From the NCBI GenBank assembly GCA_022036555.1, contig CM039127.1, positions 52,836,122 through 52,900,121 of the forward strand: a stretch of DNA of 64,000 nucleotides, given 5' to 3'. Below are positions 1 through 13,123 of the stretch, piece after piece. Below the pieces are notes generated by a model. The model was not told the origin of the DNA, did no database searches, and saw only the letters and a program-made list of their open reading frames with translations. The position numbers and the translations under genes were made by a program. The DNA comes from Microstegium vimineum (lineage: Eukaryota > Streptophyta > Magnoliopsida > Poales > Poaceae). Every line of letters starts with the position of its first letter. The stretch's first letter is position 1.

Positions 1-173
1 AGAAAAGAAAAGACCAAACACTACGTCACCAGTGAAATCTTCTCTACACACAACGGATTACTTTGATTTTTCCTAAAGAATAAACCCGGTCAGGGAACCA
101 CTTTCACTCCATACAGACACCTCTACTGAATTCCCTAGTCGATAATCCAATACTGTAAGTACTACAGGCAGAG

Positions 174-3088
174 TCAGAAAGCACAAGGTCTTCCCTGGCC
201 ATCATCACAAGATCCTGGGACTCGGGTGGCGTCAGCATCACTGCCTCTGCTCCAATCGTACTGTGTCAAGTCGGAGCTGTCATCTTGCGCGCCGGCCACC
301 ATCCGCCGGAACATCCTTATCTCCGCCGTGTTGGCCACGTTGAAGAGCTGGCTTTGCCCAGGCTGAACGCCATTTGTTAGGTCAATGTCCGCTGAGCTCT
401 CAAGAACCCGCACCACCTGAATTTGAGTTGAAACAACAAAATTGTCATCTTCAATTCGGCCTCATGAATGGACAATGGGCTAGGAACCAACACCAAAACC
501 CCACAATTGATTGGCTTTTGCTTTTAAGTACCTGGCTCATTCTGGGCCTCCTTGATGCCGAGTGCCGAATGCAGGCTGCAGCAGCCTCGATCATGTGGAA
601 CATCTCCACCTCATTCAGCTTCATCTCAAGCCTGGGGTCAACCAACTCTCCCAAATCGCCTGTATCCAGGGCTCGAGAAAGCAATGGCCTAGCCTGCAAA
701 TAATTGGGAAAAATTAAAGGAAGTCAACCAACAATTCTCAGGCATGCATCATATTCATGGTGCAGTAATTCTTCAACACAGACAAGTTCTAACTAACTAT
801 GCGGCCTGCCTGCGGTGACATTGTTCATGTATATATGAGTCTACTGCAATCCAAAATTGAATGTACGGTGTGAACAAACTGGCTGGGAACAAAGCTTATG
901 CTACCCAACAATAGCAACTCCCAAAAATCGTAGTCAATAAAAAGTGCTCTAAGAACATCACCAGGCTCTAAGCAATATAAGCTCTCTGCTAAAACTCACC
1001 CACTCGACGAGGCTCTCGTCGCCTAGTGTCTCGATGCATCAACAGGTTTTCGACCAGTAATAAGCTCTAACAAAACTACACCAAAAGAGAATACATCTGA
1101 TCTCTCAGTCAGTTTGCCACTTGAGGCATATTCCGGAGCCATGTACCTGAAAAAGAAAAAAGAAAATCCAGCCATGAACTCAGTATGATTATGTCATATA
1201 TTGATGAACTTTCTGAGATATGACAGCACTTCACCCACCCAAATGTTCCCATAACACGGGTTGTTACATGGGTTACAGCATCCAAAGCCAACCTCGCAAG
1301 ACCAAAATCAGCAACCTAGAACTCGTAGATGGATGGCATTCAATCAGAAAACAAATACAAATTGCTAGGTATATTGTGAGAACTAGTTAGGCTCATTTAG
1401 GGAATGTAGTTACCTTTGCCTCAAAATTGTTATCCAACAAAATGTTTGAGGACTTGATGTCTCGATGAATTATCCTCAGATGGCCTGCAAATGGATAAAA
1501 GTAAAGTGTTTAACAATTAGCACACAAAAAATAGATGGAAATCGACATTGCAAAGAAAACGAGAAGTAGGAAGGAAGATTACAATCTTCATGTAGGTATG
1601 CAATTCCACGAGCAGCACCAGCAGCAATTTTAACTCGCGTGGACCATTCCAACACAGGCATCCCATGTCCTGTGATTGCAGTTCAATTCAATTTTTATTG
1701 GCAGAAGATGGGAATGCTCTTGCAAAAGATTAGAAAGAGGCTCTAACATACCGTGAAGATGATAATGCAGTGTGTTATTAGGAACAAAGTCGTATACAAG
1801 TAACCTTTGGTCATTGGAAATGCAGTATCCCACAAGAGAAACCAAATGACGGTGATGCACACGACTAATTATCTCCACTTCAGCCTGGAACTCGCGTTCC
1901 CCTTGTCCACCACCATCCTTTAGTCGCTTAATGGCGACATCTTTACCATCTTGCAGGCGGCCCTTGTACACCGACCCAAAGCCTCCTTCCCCTAGCAGCC
2001 TCTGAGCTGAGAAACCATCAGTAATCTGATACAGCTCGTCATATGAGAAGGACCTGGAGTTTCCCATGCTGATATCGGACAAGCATTGTTGCAGCCTGGG
2101 GCTCCCGGCGCTATACTTGGTGTGGACAGAAGGATCAGCTGACGATCCTACATTTGCAGATTCACCTAAAGGAAGCGGAAGATGGGTATCAGTGGCCGTG
2201 TTGCTTGCTAGCTAGCTATTCGGAAGAGCTGCATACTGTATTAAGCTAAATGCACAGAAGTTTCAGGCAACAATCTTACACAATTAGCTAGTACAATTAA
2301 AAGGACAGCTCACAAAACATAATTCATAGTTTTTTTTTCTACAGTCAAACAATGCCAAAATTGTATCTTGCATGAACAACAACAATGGCATGATATATAT
2401 AGAAGTGAGAAACAAAAATACCCGAAGGTTGCTGCGAAGAAAAAGGCGAGGTAGGGGACATGAAACCAGCTCTGTAACCATTCATTTGCTTCTTCTTGCG
2501 CTTGTTGTTGAACCAAACTGCTGTGACTAGGAGGCTAATAAGTACAAGCAAGGCGACCACCCCAGCAGCGATGGCTATGACGACACCATTACCAAGGCCG
2601 CCAAAGGGGGCGGGTGAGCTCCTGGACGGCGCACCTGGGGTGGGCGACTTGTTCGAATTTGGGTTCTTGCCGGTGCCGGAGTGGGCCGGGTCAACTGCAA
2701 TGGCAGGCGTAGGTAATGGCTTGTGTCTAGTCGATGGTGGTGCTGATGGCGGAGGAGCGCTGGAAGGAGGTGATGCAGGGGCCGGGGACGCTGGCGGAGA
2801 GAGCGAGGGCGTCGGAGCGGCAGACGGCGGAGAGAGCAGCGGTGGCCTTGGAGGAGGAGGATCCGCCGGCTGCGTCCGCGGCGGCGGTGGCGAGGCTGTA
2901 TGCCGAGGAGGTGCAGGCGGCTGCAAATGGGAGTGGGAGGAGGGTGGAGGAGCGGCGGGTGGGGGAGAGGTGAGGGGCGGTGGCGCGGTCGGTGGCGTCG
3001 CAGCGGTGTCGGCCGGTGTGGCAGTGGGCCGCGAGGACGCCGGTGACGGGGAGGAGGCGGCCCCAGCGGTGGTGGGGGCGGTGGCCAT
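174..3088 (-). CDS. Proline-rich receptor-like protein kinase (PERK family), one-base frame break in exon 6
   Basis: Eight exons can be placed by GT-AG borders and reading frame: 3088-2422, 2165-1752, 1669-1583, 1484-1414, 1315-1239, 1146-1000, 693-532 and 416-174. Exon 1 encodes an extracellular region rich in Pro/Ser/Ala and Thr, then a single membrane helix (GVVIAIAAGVVALLVLISLL) and a basic stop-transfer stretch (NNKRKKKQ). Exon 2 starts the kinase: FSYDELYQITDGFS, the glycine loop GEGGFGSVYKG and the lysine in VAIKRLKDGG. Later exons give HRDIKSSNILLD (catalytic loop), ADFGLARLA (DFG), GTFGYMAPEYASSGKLT and SDVFSFGVVLLELITGRKPV. PERKs are plasma-membrane kinases thought to sense cell-wall state; the ligand is not known here. 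The spliced length is 1868 bases, one short of a multiple of three. The missing base lies in exon 6 near 1024-1032, where DAS is followed by a premature TAG while the expected LGDESLVEW reads in the next frame. Family assignment is secure; whether this copy is functional is not. Confidence 0.93.
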
Positions 3089-4684
3089 GAATCAATCAGG
3101 CTCTTGAGAGTGGGAGGTGGCCTGTCCCCGTCGTGGCGGTGGTGTCGGCGGACATGTCAATCCGATGGAATGGATACTGCTACTACTAGTATAGGAATAG
3201 GAATAGGAGGAAGGAAGGAAAAATGGGAGCTTGCTTACTCTGATGGCACCGGCACCCACTTTTGCTTGCTTGCTTGCTTTGACGAGGGACAGAGGAGGAG
3301 GAGGAGGGACGGGATGCGGACTTGACTTGTGAATTGCGGACGCCGGACGCCACCAAAGAAATCGAAATGAATGGTGCAAAGTTGAACCAAAAGGAAGCAA
3401 AGCCAAGAGAGAAGAAGACGAGGATCGAGGAATCTGGGGAGGACGGTTGCTCCTCCAATTCATCTCATGGCGGACATGGAACTCTGGGGGGCACGGCTCG
3501 CCGCTGATCCTGCCTTTACACTGCCAGCATCCAATTTTCAGTCTCAGGGAGGGAGCTGAAACGAATCCAAGGGAAGGAAGGAGGGGAAAGAGGGAGAGAT
3601 TGGAGGAGCGTGGAAGTGGCGGCAGCAGCAGCAGCAGAGGTCTCGTCAGTGGGGAGGAGTTGGGAGTGGACGAGGACGATGATTCCCCTTCCGCTTCCTC
3701 CCGCTGGGTCCATCCGGTCCGGTCGTTGGACTTGGACCACTGCCTCGCTGCTCTGCTCTTGCCTGTGGTGGGGTTTGCCAGCGTTTGTGTTGGATTCGAC
3801 CATAATTACCCTGCCTCTCTCCACTCTACTACTTTCATTCCATACACAAACGCTGGCAAACCGGCCATTTCCTTAAATGTATCTTGCCTTAGGAATTTTG
3901 TTGCCAAAAAAAATAATTTTTACAGTCTTAAATTAATATATATATAATGGTAAGACCAAAAAAAATATATCATTTACATTTTACATCAAATACATTATAT
4001 GACGCATAGCATAGCATAGGATATATAGTATAACTAATGCATCTCTGCAAAAAAAAAAAAGCCATAATATCTATCTTTCTATAAATTTTTGTCAACGCCT
4101 CGATGCTCCAAAAGACTTCAAATACAGTTCATTGCACTCTAATAGGATTCACATAAACAATTCAACTCACAAAAAAGACCAATATTTTCCTCACTTGCCG
4201 GCCATCAGCGGAATAGAAGAATATTTGTGTTTTAGTTTTTTTTTCTAAGCGTACAAAAATATGAAAAACAAAGTTTACTTAAATAACTCTCCAAATGATA
4301 ATTAGAGAGTACCTTTTAAGATTCTTAGAGATGCTCTAATTTGGTATTGCGATGCATTGGATTTACCAGGCTTTGGTAAGTGAATTGGTGTTGTTTTGGT
4401 GAAGAAAAGTCTTACCAAATATTGGTACCTGACCAAATGGTCCAAAATTGCTAATTTTTTTTTGTTTGTTTGTTTGTGTGAGGCGACACCTAGTCATGTG
4501 TGGAACCAAACAATCTCTTGGCTAGAAAAAGGTCATCTAAAATCCTAATCTGGCTAGATAAAAGAGACTGAAGCTCACTGGAATAAATTTGACAGATTTC
4601 CTGTCCCAAAGTCAAGAGGTCGAAGCTCACTGGAATAAATTTGACAGATTTGTCACTGGAATAAAGACATATCTGCGTACATTA
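3089..4684. other. 5' leader/promoter region of the PERK gene and AT-rich intergenic DNA
   Basis: About 3089-3500 is purine-rich and GC-rich DNA just upstream of the PERK start, suitable for a leader and proximal promoter. Open frames here (for example 3447-3947 plus and 3516-3824 minus) have no recognisable domain and no good codon pattern. From about 3880 the sequence becomes AT-rich. A 30-base direct repeat (cgaagctcactggaataaat type) occurs near 4570-4650. I see no further gene. Confidence 0.5.
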
Positions 4685-4810
4685 AGTCTGTTCGTTTGGC
4701 AGGATTATACACTGTTTCGGCAGGATTATTCACTGCTGGCTGATTTCTTGTGAGAGAAAAACATTGTTCCGGTTGGATTTAAGCCGGCTGAAAAGCCAAA
4801 CGAACAGGCT
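4685..4810. mobile_element. 126-bp MITE, family 'TGTTCGTTTGGC'
   Basis: The ends are inverted repeats: left AGTCTGTTCGTTTGGC and, on the other strand of the right end, AGCCTGTTCGTTTGGC (15 of 16 match). It has no coding capacity. A copy of exactly the same length lies at 33835-33960 and shares the interior (gctggctgatttcttgtgag). No clear target duplication is visible, so the superfamily is uncertain; hAT-like is my guess. Confidence 0.75.
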
Positions 4811-5335
4811 GATTGTTGTAAGCATCTACATGTACAGTGATTAAAAAGAGCGAGAGATATGAATTGCTGCCGCCTTAGCTAGAGCCTAGAGGGTGAGTGA
4901 TTGGATCATTGGATGGATGCACGCAGCTAGACACAATGATGAATTGCCACTCTGCACTTTGTGTAATGGGACACCCACCAGTTTAGCTGGGGTAATCTAT
5001 CTGAATTGCTTCTGCTTTACGTCAACACCCGTCAAATCTACAATCTGGCCAAACGAACCAACTGTGTGCATGCAACTGCCAAGGAGGCAGTAAGTAACGT
5101 TAGACCAATGAAACGGGATGCATACATCAGATTATGAATTCATCCCTCTTTACAACAAAACAAACAAACCAAAAAACTGGGTACGGTACCAATTGAATCT
5201 AATCGAATTGAATCGGAACTTTACAGATACTAGAGCACAGAAGCATGCAGACAACTCACTCTTTCCTTCTACATACATGAACCGCAAAAAAAAATGCAGT
5301 CAACCTGCCATGCCACTACCTAATACCACTACAAA
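4811..5335. other. Intergenic / 3' region of the AIR9-like gene
   Basis: AT-rich sequence directly downstream of the stop codon of the minus-strand AIR9-like gene. It probably contains that gene's 3' untranslated region. Two short open frames (4893-5093 and 5118-5405 plus) lack any recognisable domain. Confidence 0.4.
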
Positions 5336-8300
5336 CTACTTGAAGAAGATGCCCTTTCTTCTTCCCTTGCTCTTCTCAACAGCCTGCAATCACAGAAATT
5401 CCTGAATCATCATCGACGCATTACAAATAAACATCTAAGCCTAAAAAACAGTGAGAAATGCAACTGTACCTTCATTTTGAATAGCCTTAGTATTAGAACA
5501 ATGGCATCTCGTGATCTGGATTTTTTTTAGAAAAAAAAAAACAGTTAGCATCTCTGTGTTATGCAATTTGTATGGTCTAGGCCATCACTCTAAAATAACT
5601 GCCACAAATGCAAGCGTAACAATAATAACAGATGCCATGCAGTCAACCAAGCACAGAAGCAAATAACTACTAGGAAAACACTATTGCTGGATTGAAGTTG
5701 TGGAAAAACTAGAAATCAGGGGAAGCCACATGAATGGATTCTGACATACTTTGAGTAGTAACTTGACGCATCAAAACTTCAAAAGACAATTGCAACATAC
5801 TACTACCACAACAAATAGTCACAGTGATTAGCATGAAACTCACGGGGCATTTTCTGCAGGCTTTAAATTGTACTCAGCACCATCAGCAGACACAATTGAA
5901 AACTCAGTAGGACGCCCAAATGGGATATTGATCTGCAAAGATTGTACAAGATGAGTTCTGAATCACTATACATACGGAAAAAGGAATGAAATATAACCCT
6001 AGTGAACCTGAAATACTGAAAGCATAATGAAAAACTAACTAATCCTATTTCCTTTCACAACAAAATGTAACTTCTGTGTGTGGTCTCCAAGATGAACCTT
6101 ACATTTCTCTATAAAGAGGGATGCACCTACAGCCACCTTTTCAGTATAAGATATTGGTAAACATACTAAGTTCACCATGATAGAAGACTGAGATGACATC
6201 TGGTACAATTCATGCAACTAATCTATATATTATCAAAGGTAGTGCTGGAAAAACAAATAATTAAAAGGTGGTTACAAATCCCAAGACGTCTTCTAAAAAA
6301 AGATGAAGTGACACACAAACAGAGCAATTTTAAAGACAATGATTTTGGAAACCATACAGTCATCGCTTGCTGGAATTTCTCTGTAACGACGACACCACGC
6401 TGTCCATTACACTTAACGCTGTAGCCTTCCCTCTTTATTGCCAAGACAGCTGGTTCCCACATATCTAAAAATCTAACCTGCAGAATAGTTTGATGTTCGC
6501 AGGGTTGTATGACAATGGAAAGGTGTAAACAGAGTGCTCATGGAAGACCATTTGAGAAGAATAAATGGCATACAGGTAATAGAACTTCATAAGACACATG
6601 CCCCATAGAGAGAATTTTCTTAATATGCTCCTTGGTTTCAGGATCTGCACAAATAAGATTTACTCAGATACTGAGTTTATCTAATATGCCAAAAGAAACC
6701 CTTCTACACAATAACATGATTCTTCTCTCATACTGACAGCTCAAGAAATGGAGCTCAGATACCCAATCATTTTTGAAAACATACAAGGTGCAAATGAAAG
6801 AAAATAAAAAGATTGTGTCCACTACTTAAAGAACAAACGCTCGTAGAAAACTCACCACATGTAATTTTTCTTTGATCATTAGCATAAATCTTCACAATCT
6901 CCCCCTACAAGAGAAAAGATTTTAGATAAATCAAGTGGTTCCATCATCCAACTCAGTAATAACCATCTAATGTATAGTTTCAAACCATCAACTATGTCCC
7001 ATCAACTATGTGTTAGCAGTAGCACCCTACCAGTGTATAACTAATGAGCCGTGGTATGAATTCTAACCTAAAGCACAGCTGTATATGGTTTTCCCAAACA
7101 ATAGAGTTCGCTCACTATTATCCTTTAACAATTTTTTTATCTAACAAAAAAAGAACATACAACATAAATTCAAACAGCCCTTGCATCATCCTGTTATTGC
7201 AAATTTCAACAAGAACAAAACACTGCCTCTCAGGTTTTCAGCAAATCAACAAATGGGCAGTACTTTTAGCCATTTACTTTCAGTAAATTCAAACTATGCG
7301 GTAGAAGTAACTAGTGTGAGGCCTATAATAACACAGCAAACAGGTACCCACCATCTAATCTAATATACAAGTATGCAAAAAACTGACCAAGCTATCGAGT
7401 ATCGAATCCAAGAAAAAATAAGAAAGAATAGAATGCCATTTAAGAATGGCCATCACATGATGTGAAGCTATACCTTTCTTTTTCTATCATCCAGAGGCTG
7501 GACTTCAATCGCTAGTACAGAGTCCACATCATCAGCGGTTACTAAATAGGCGGGCTGCCGTGCACCTGCAGCAAACAAAAAATGTGAGTTCCAAAGCTTC
7601 AATGGTATATCCTAAACCAAACAAAAATGCTACAAGGCATTGCGTTTTTTTCTTGCATCAAAAGAAAAGGTACCTTCTATGAAATTTACTGATCCATCGT
7701 CCAAATGGCGCACCCACTGTGAGCACAAAAAAGAATTTGCAAAAAAATATAGATTAGAAAACACAAAATTGAAAAGATTCATGAGTACAGAAGAAGTTAG
7801 TGGAATATTTAAGGCGTGGATAACAGAGGCAATAGAGCACACCTCAAAATTACAGCTTGTAGTTCCATGGATGGAGTACCCACTTGCTTGAAGTTCTCTT
7901 CCAGGAAAGGCTTCACCTGTGATTCGCAGTCCTTCTATGGCTGGCAGCGGATCATCCTCTGCAACTGCCCATTCATAAAAATGCTATTTACCATCATAAC
8001 TGAGGTAATATAGTAGGCATATGCACGGGTTTAAAGATGCAACACCTTCAGAAAAAGAAGAACTAGGCTCCTCAAGGACAGTAGGAAGATAAGGGTATGG
8101 TGGATTTGCATCATCAAGACCAGATGCCAAATTAGGTGAGCCTCCAGAATCCCACTGTGCAGAAGTTTCTTGTGGAATTTGGACCTCAGCTCCCTCCAGA
8201 TTTTCTGAGGCATCACTCCTAACAAGGTCCTTGAATGACGGGTTTTGATCCTTGGATTCAATGTTAAATCGAACAGCACGGGAATCATGGTCAGTTCCTT

Positions 8301-11300
8301 GAGGCACATCCTTCATATTCTGGTTGCTGCAGAACATTAGAAGCCAGTGAGAAACATCCAAATTTCATTCTCGATGTTCCTGTTTGAAAGTACACTGCCA
8401 CCACCACCCACACTCATAAGGAAAACAGTTCAGAAGGAAACAATGCAACAAGAATAGTTATTTTCAATGACAAGAATATTTTGCTTCTTTGTAAATATGA
8501 GGCTTAAGCAACCTACAAGGTCTATTCACTTTTCTACTTTTCCACTAGGATAACTCTGCCTTCACTTTTCCACCTCTCAACACTTTAAACGCAGCACATT
8601 AATTTTCTAAATAACTAGTTTACACCCACATTCTTATTTTGTTTGACATAATAGAATATGTGCTGTAGAAAAAAAAAACTTTCAAAAGGCTGACCAGTAA
8701 TACAACAAGGCCTTCCAAACCCAAACCAACAAGGGCCACGTGTACCAAAGAGCAATAGATGATAGTCACAAAATAAAATGGTAATAGAGTGCTAGATAAT
8801 GCTAGAACAATCATCATTGGAGCAATGGTTTCAAAATACTGTATAAAAGTTATTTGGATTTTCATCATGTGGCAAAAATGGGAAGTAATTATGAAACAGT
8901 AAAGAACAGCTAAAAACATATCCTATTGAATTTTTAAAATAACCATCAGCAACCTGGTTGAAGGAGAGGTCTTTCCAACATTATCATGCTCTGCACTTGT
9001 TGTGGCAACCTCACTTCGAATGACCTGACGATTTTCATTCCCTAACAAATCCCAGTCACGCCTAGCTCGAACAGGAGAAGAAGCTGGAGACTGTACATGA
9101 GAATATGCTTGCTGGGGCACAATGTCAAGGTTGGCTTTGATCTAAGAAATGTGATGAAAGTTAGAATCTACAATCATGCATGCATTCCAAGAAATATAGA
9201 TGAAAAGCATAGTGCCATATCAATCAAACCAATGCATTTCCAGGAGGATGAGAAGGCGACTGTACAGCAGCACTTGTATTATTTGAAGATTCAGCATGCC
9301 AAGGAGTAATCTGGTATTGTGATTCCTTCAGCTTCTCCTGCAACATCCAACTTTATCAGTGCGTGGCAAGCATAACAAGCTCAGCAATGTCCTGGCAGAA
9401 GGTTTGTACTAGCTCTTCTTTCACAAAATACATATTAACAAGGACGAATGTGACTCACCTCAGTAATAATAAGCTTTTCTTGCAAATGCTTAAACAGAAC
9501 CTGCACGATGAAAAATGAAACGTCAACTATGAGGGGCTGCTTCAACCAAGCAAGAAATAAAAATAATCAAGGGAATTTTTTACTTCTGTCACTTGATTGT
9601 TTTTAAACTATTATTTAATAATATGTCTTCTGTAGCAATGATACTATATATCAAAAACATCTTAGAAGATAGTATAGTTCAGCACTCCCAGTAAATGTGG
9701 CATAAGCCTCACTATGAAGGTAGTTTAGCTTCCTTTGGCATGTATGACATATCCCAACAAGCAAAGTAAATTTTACGATGTACAACAATATGCAACAAGG
9801 TCCCCACTTCACCATGGGCAAGGTCACTTAATAGAAAAGGGGGCATTTAATCAATGGAAAACAAGCAACCAATCACAGCAGCACATACCTTCAGATTGCT
9901 AACAATGGAGTGAGCATCAAGAACAGGAGGCTGAAGGTTATACTCCGATAGAAGAGGCAATAAAGAAGATACGAATGTTGATCTCTCTTGATGCGCTGCC
10001 TATGGAACAAAGTAGACTCAGCACTCTTCATTTTACTTCACCAAATCCAAACAATAAGGTTTGAAGAAAATAACAAAAACTAATTGCAGCATACGTAGCG
10101 CCTTGTTCGCTTGAAATTATCAGCCATGGTACAGTGTTTTCCTCTCACAACAAAACAGTCAAAAACAGCATAGCCAGCTTATCACCCGCAGAAACGATCA
10201 AATGAACAGGATGCTAGTTCTTATCTAAATAGAATAAGTAAGAATCTCACAAAATGCAAAAGGGCCTCTACTTGAGTTGGTTAGGTGGCTTGAGTAGCAC
10301 TCCTCAAGTCCTAGGTTCAACTCCCCTAGGGAGCGAATTTCACGTTGGGGTTACGTTTGTTCCACATCGAAGGTCATTTTCACATGGGCTTTGGTGCCAC
10401 TGTGTATAGGTGGGGCCAGGGTTCGGGGTGTATCTGAACCTGCATGAGGTCTTCTGGGGCTGTCTTACCCCTCGCAGGTCGAGGTTTAAGATTATCACAA
10501 AATAATGAAGTGAACTAACCAGAAATCAGTTCTTTTAACACGTGTGCACAGAATTAGGCTGTTTTGTAAATCAGAAGAGATATTCATTGAGTACTGTAGT
10601 ATGAACACTGCAGCTTACTATTACGGAAACTAAAGGTAATTCAATAAAAAATGAATTGATCACAAGTGTATCTTGGGGGTATGTAAAAGTAAAAACAAGC
10701 AAATGAGGAAAGAATGTGCTAATGGCTGTCGGGAAAACGTTACCTGCAATGCATATGTAAGACGGATGTTTTCTTCGATAATATCCTGTCTGTAGGACAA
10801 AGCTTTCGATGCAGCATCAACCAGATCTTGCTGCTGCTGATCAAAGGCCTGCCCCAAAAATGGAAAAGAAATAGTTAAATCATAGTCTCGTGCACTCCAA
10901 GTTAGTAATTATTTTTTTTAATAAAGGAACTCCAAGTTGGTAGTTGATGCATCATAAATAAAAGGGTATGTTTATTTACCATGCGCATATATGCAATGCG
11001 TTTTTCGAGGACGTGTTTCTCATTAAGTATTTGGGCCTCCTGTGAAAAGACATATGAGTGAAACACTAAGGATTTTGAAGAAAGAAAAAGAACATTAGAG
11101 GAAAAAGATCAGTAGTGTGCTCGGTCACCTTGACAGAGTAGTCAGAAAGATGCCTTCTCAGCTGTGCAATCTCCTCCTCTTGTTCTTTAACCTTAACAAG
11201 GAGATCCTGTGGAAAGAAATATGCAGCTCAGCACGAGGAGTGAATCAATCAATGAATTAAAAAGAATGGTAACTGACAGAAGAAGCAAAACAGTTGATGA

Positions 11301-12127
11301 TACCTGCTTCCAGACGACGACGTTTGAGTTGAGGTCTGAAGCAGGCAGCGCGCCTTGTCCAGATAAGTTGAGCCTCGAATCATAGTCTGGTTCTTTACGG
11401 TGCCTGCAAGGAAAGGCCCAGTGAAGGTAAGGAAACAGGATATTAAGAGAGGCTGGATTTGGAATGTACTAGCTGGTACCTAGTTGGTGAGAGGGAACGA
11501 GAAGACGGGGTAGAGAGCTGAGATGGGAAAGCGCTGTCGGGAGCACTCTGGTCCCCCGATGATTTACGGGGAATTCCATTAGCCACGGTGGCCTCGAGGT
11601 ACTTGTGCTTGATGCCGGCATCCTGCAACATGGGCTCCCCAGGTCCCCATTTGAAGGCCTCTGCTGCTGTAGCGGTAGTCCCAATGGGGGCAGTGGAGGA
11701 GGTGTTTGTGTGGGCGGCGGCGAGAGCGCGATCCTGATGGATCCCACGAGAAGAAGCTTGGTTTGTGGCTTCTGACCTCTGGTTTGGGCAAGAGATGAGA
11801 TGTAGAGTAGAATAGTTATATATTAGGCAAATGAAATGGCGTGATAATTAAAGAAAAAGGAAATGGTGTGCTGCAACTATGTGGTGTTCTTAGACTATCG
11901 TCGTTTGCACAGACAGCATATATATGATTGATTGATTGAAAGTGTGATTTGGATCGGGAAGGGGCGTGGAAATTGAATGGGCTTACAATTCTGTGGAGCT
12001 CCTGCGTCTTGAGCATGAGCTCGTCCTTCAACCGGCTGTTCTCCTCCAGCTGAAAGAAGAGGGATACAATCAATACAAGAGAAGAGAAGAGGCGTGATGA
12101 GTCTCTTGTTCGTTCTGATTCGAGCTG

Positions 12128-12180
<53 letters not shown>

Positions 12181-12385
12181 CGCCGCAGAGGGGCTCCCCA
12201 GGAAGAGAGTAATGATACGATACGATTACCTGCTGGCGGATGGTGGCCTCCGCGTCCTCGACGGCGCGCATGACCTGGAAGAGGTTGTTGTTGCTGCTCT
12301 CCAGCGCAGCCGCGGCGGCGGTAGGAGACTCGGAGACGGCGACCGCGGCGAGGCGGCGGCCGAGCTCGTCGGGATCGGCCGCCAT
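5336..12385 (-). CDS. Coiled-coil protein with C-terminal AIR9-like (A9) domain
   Basis: Multi-exon gene. The start ATG at 12383-12385 opens exon 1 (12385-12230, MAADPDELGRRLAAVAVSES...). Splicing then gives a helical region (LEENSRLKDELMLKTQELHR; EEEIAQLRRHLSDYSVKEAQ; AFDQQQQDLVDAASKALSYR), a linker with SPTR/SPARS-like Ser/Pro patches, and a C-terminal region spread over exons between about 8000 and 5336. The C-terminal part (DDPLPAIEGLRITGEAFPGR, CNFEWVRHLDDGSVNFIEGA, PAYLVTADDVDSVLAIEVQP, KIYANDQRKITCDPETKEHI) follows the pattern of the A9 repeats of Arabidopsis AIR9, a microtubule-associated protein of the preprophase band and phragmoplast. The protein ends KGRRKGIFFK. All exon joins that I checked keep frame and use GT-AG borders. 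A cytoskeletal role is inference from the domain. It may be related to the trichome microtubule protein TCS1, but I am not sure. Head-to-head partner: PEX14, now 14.5 kb away. Confidence 0.85.
10106..10211. mobile_element. Degenerate MITE copy in AIR9-like intron
   Basis: The ends gccttgttcgctt and aatgaacaggatg are imperfect inverted repeats. The interior (cagtgttttcctctcacaac, then cagc...agcc) matches the reverse complement of the 126-bp MITE at 4685-4810 with many changes. It lies in an intron of the AIR9-like gene. Confidence 0.5.
10256..10494 (+). mobile_element. tRNA-derived SINE in AIR9-like intron
   Basis: The 5' part reads like a tRNA gene, with an A-box-like stretch (gagttggttaggtggc) and a perfect B box GGTTCAACTCC at 10314-10324. 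Both sit at RNA polymerase III internal-promoter spacing. The tRNA-unrelated body ends cctcgcaggtcgaggttta. It is flanked by the 9-base direct repeat TCACAAAAT (10247-10255 and 10495-10503), which fits a target duplication. The element is on the strand opposite to the host gene. Confidence 0.75.
12131..12178. repeat. (CT)n microsatellite
   Basis: An uninterrupted run of CT dinucleotides of about 24 units lies in the first intron of the AIR9-like gene. On the transcribed strand it is GA. It is likely to be length-polymorphic. Confidence 0.97.
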
Positions 12386-12885
12386 GGAGAGGATGCGGGG
12401 ATGGATGGGTGCGGAGGACCGCGAAACCCTACTGCACTACACTACACTACGGTAGACTCGGGAGGGGAAGGGGAAGCCGGGAAGGGGAGGGGAAAAGGCT
12501 GCCCTGCCGCCACAGCCCACACCCACAGGGTCTCCTTCTCCTCTCCTCCGCCGGAACCGGAGAGGGGGAAGAGAGGGAAGGACACTGCCAGCCAGAGCCT
12601 GTGACACTGACTGTTGTGAGAACTTCTCCCTCGGGTCCGGTCCCACCGCAGCAGACAACACACAGCCACATACCGATTCATCACCCCCCCTCAAAAGAAA
12701 AAAAAATACAGCCACATACCGTGTACGTGAATTCCTACTTCTCGGAGCCTATGAGACACACCCACTGAAATACACTGATTTGGGCTGAAATTATACTGAT
12801 TTATTATGAGAAAAAATATTAAATATTCATCGAAAAGTATAATAGAACTACAGGCATAGCCACAGCTTACACTCTAAAATATATA
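12386..12885. other. Upstream region of the AIR9-like gene
   Basis: GC-rich DNA just upstream of the minus-strand start codon, holding the leader and promoter. It contains the short tandem actacactacactac near 12431. ORFs called on either strand here are low-complexity and unsupported. I see no TATA box at a convincing distance. Confidence 0.45.
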
Positions 12886-13123
12886 CTCCCATCTGTCCTA
12901 AAATATTTGTCTTTCTCGTTTTCCGAGAAAAAACTTAGATTAATTTTATATAAAAAAAAATATTAATAGTTATGATACATAATTGATATCATTAGATAGA
13001 TCTTTTGATCTAGTTTTTTAATAAATTTATTTGGAGACATAAATATTACACTTATTTTATATAAATCTAGTCAAATTTACGACACAGAAACTCAAAACGA
13101 TACTTAATTTGGGACGGATGGAG
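12886..13123. mobile_element. Stowaway-type MITE
   Basis: The ends are CTCCCATCTGTCCTAAAAT on the left and the complement of TTTGGGACGGATGGAG on the right, which is the well-known Stowaway terminal motif. It is flanked by TA on both sides, as expected for Tc1/mariner-type insertion. The 238-bp AT-rich interior has no coding capacity. A (TA)n tract (13124-13146) follows the right end. Confidence 0.88.

Noticed and set aside
2496..3107. 203-codon plus-strand open frame rich in Gly/Ala
   Set aside because: It is the complement of the proline-rich PERK exon 1, whose membrane helix and kinase context on the minus strand are clear.
10262..10335. Possible tRNA gene
   Set aside because: The A and B boxes are present, but the acceptor stem does not pair and the sequence continues into a SINE body flanked by direct repeats.
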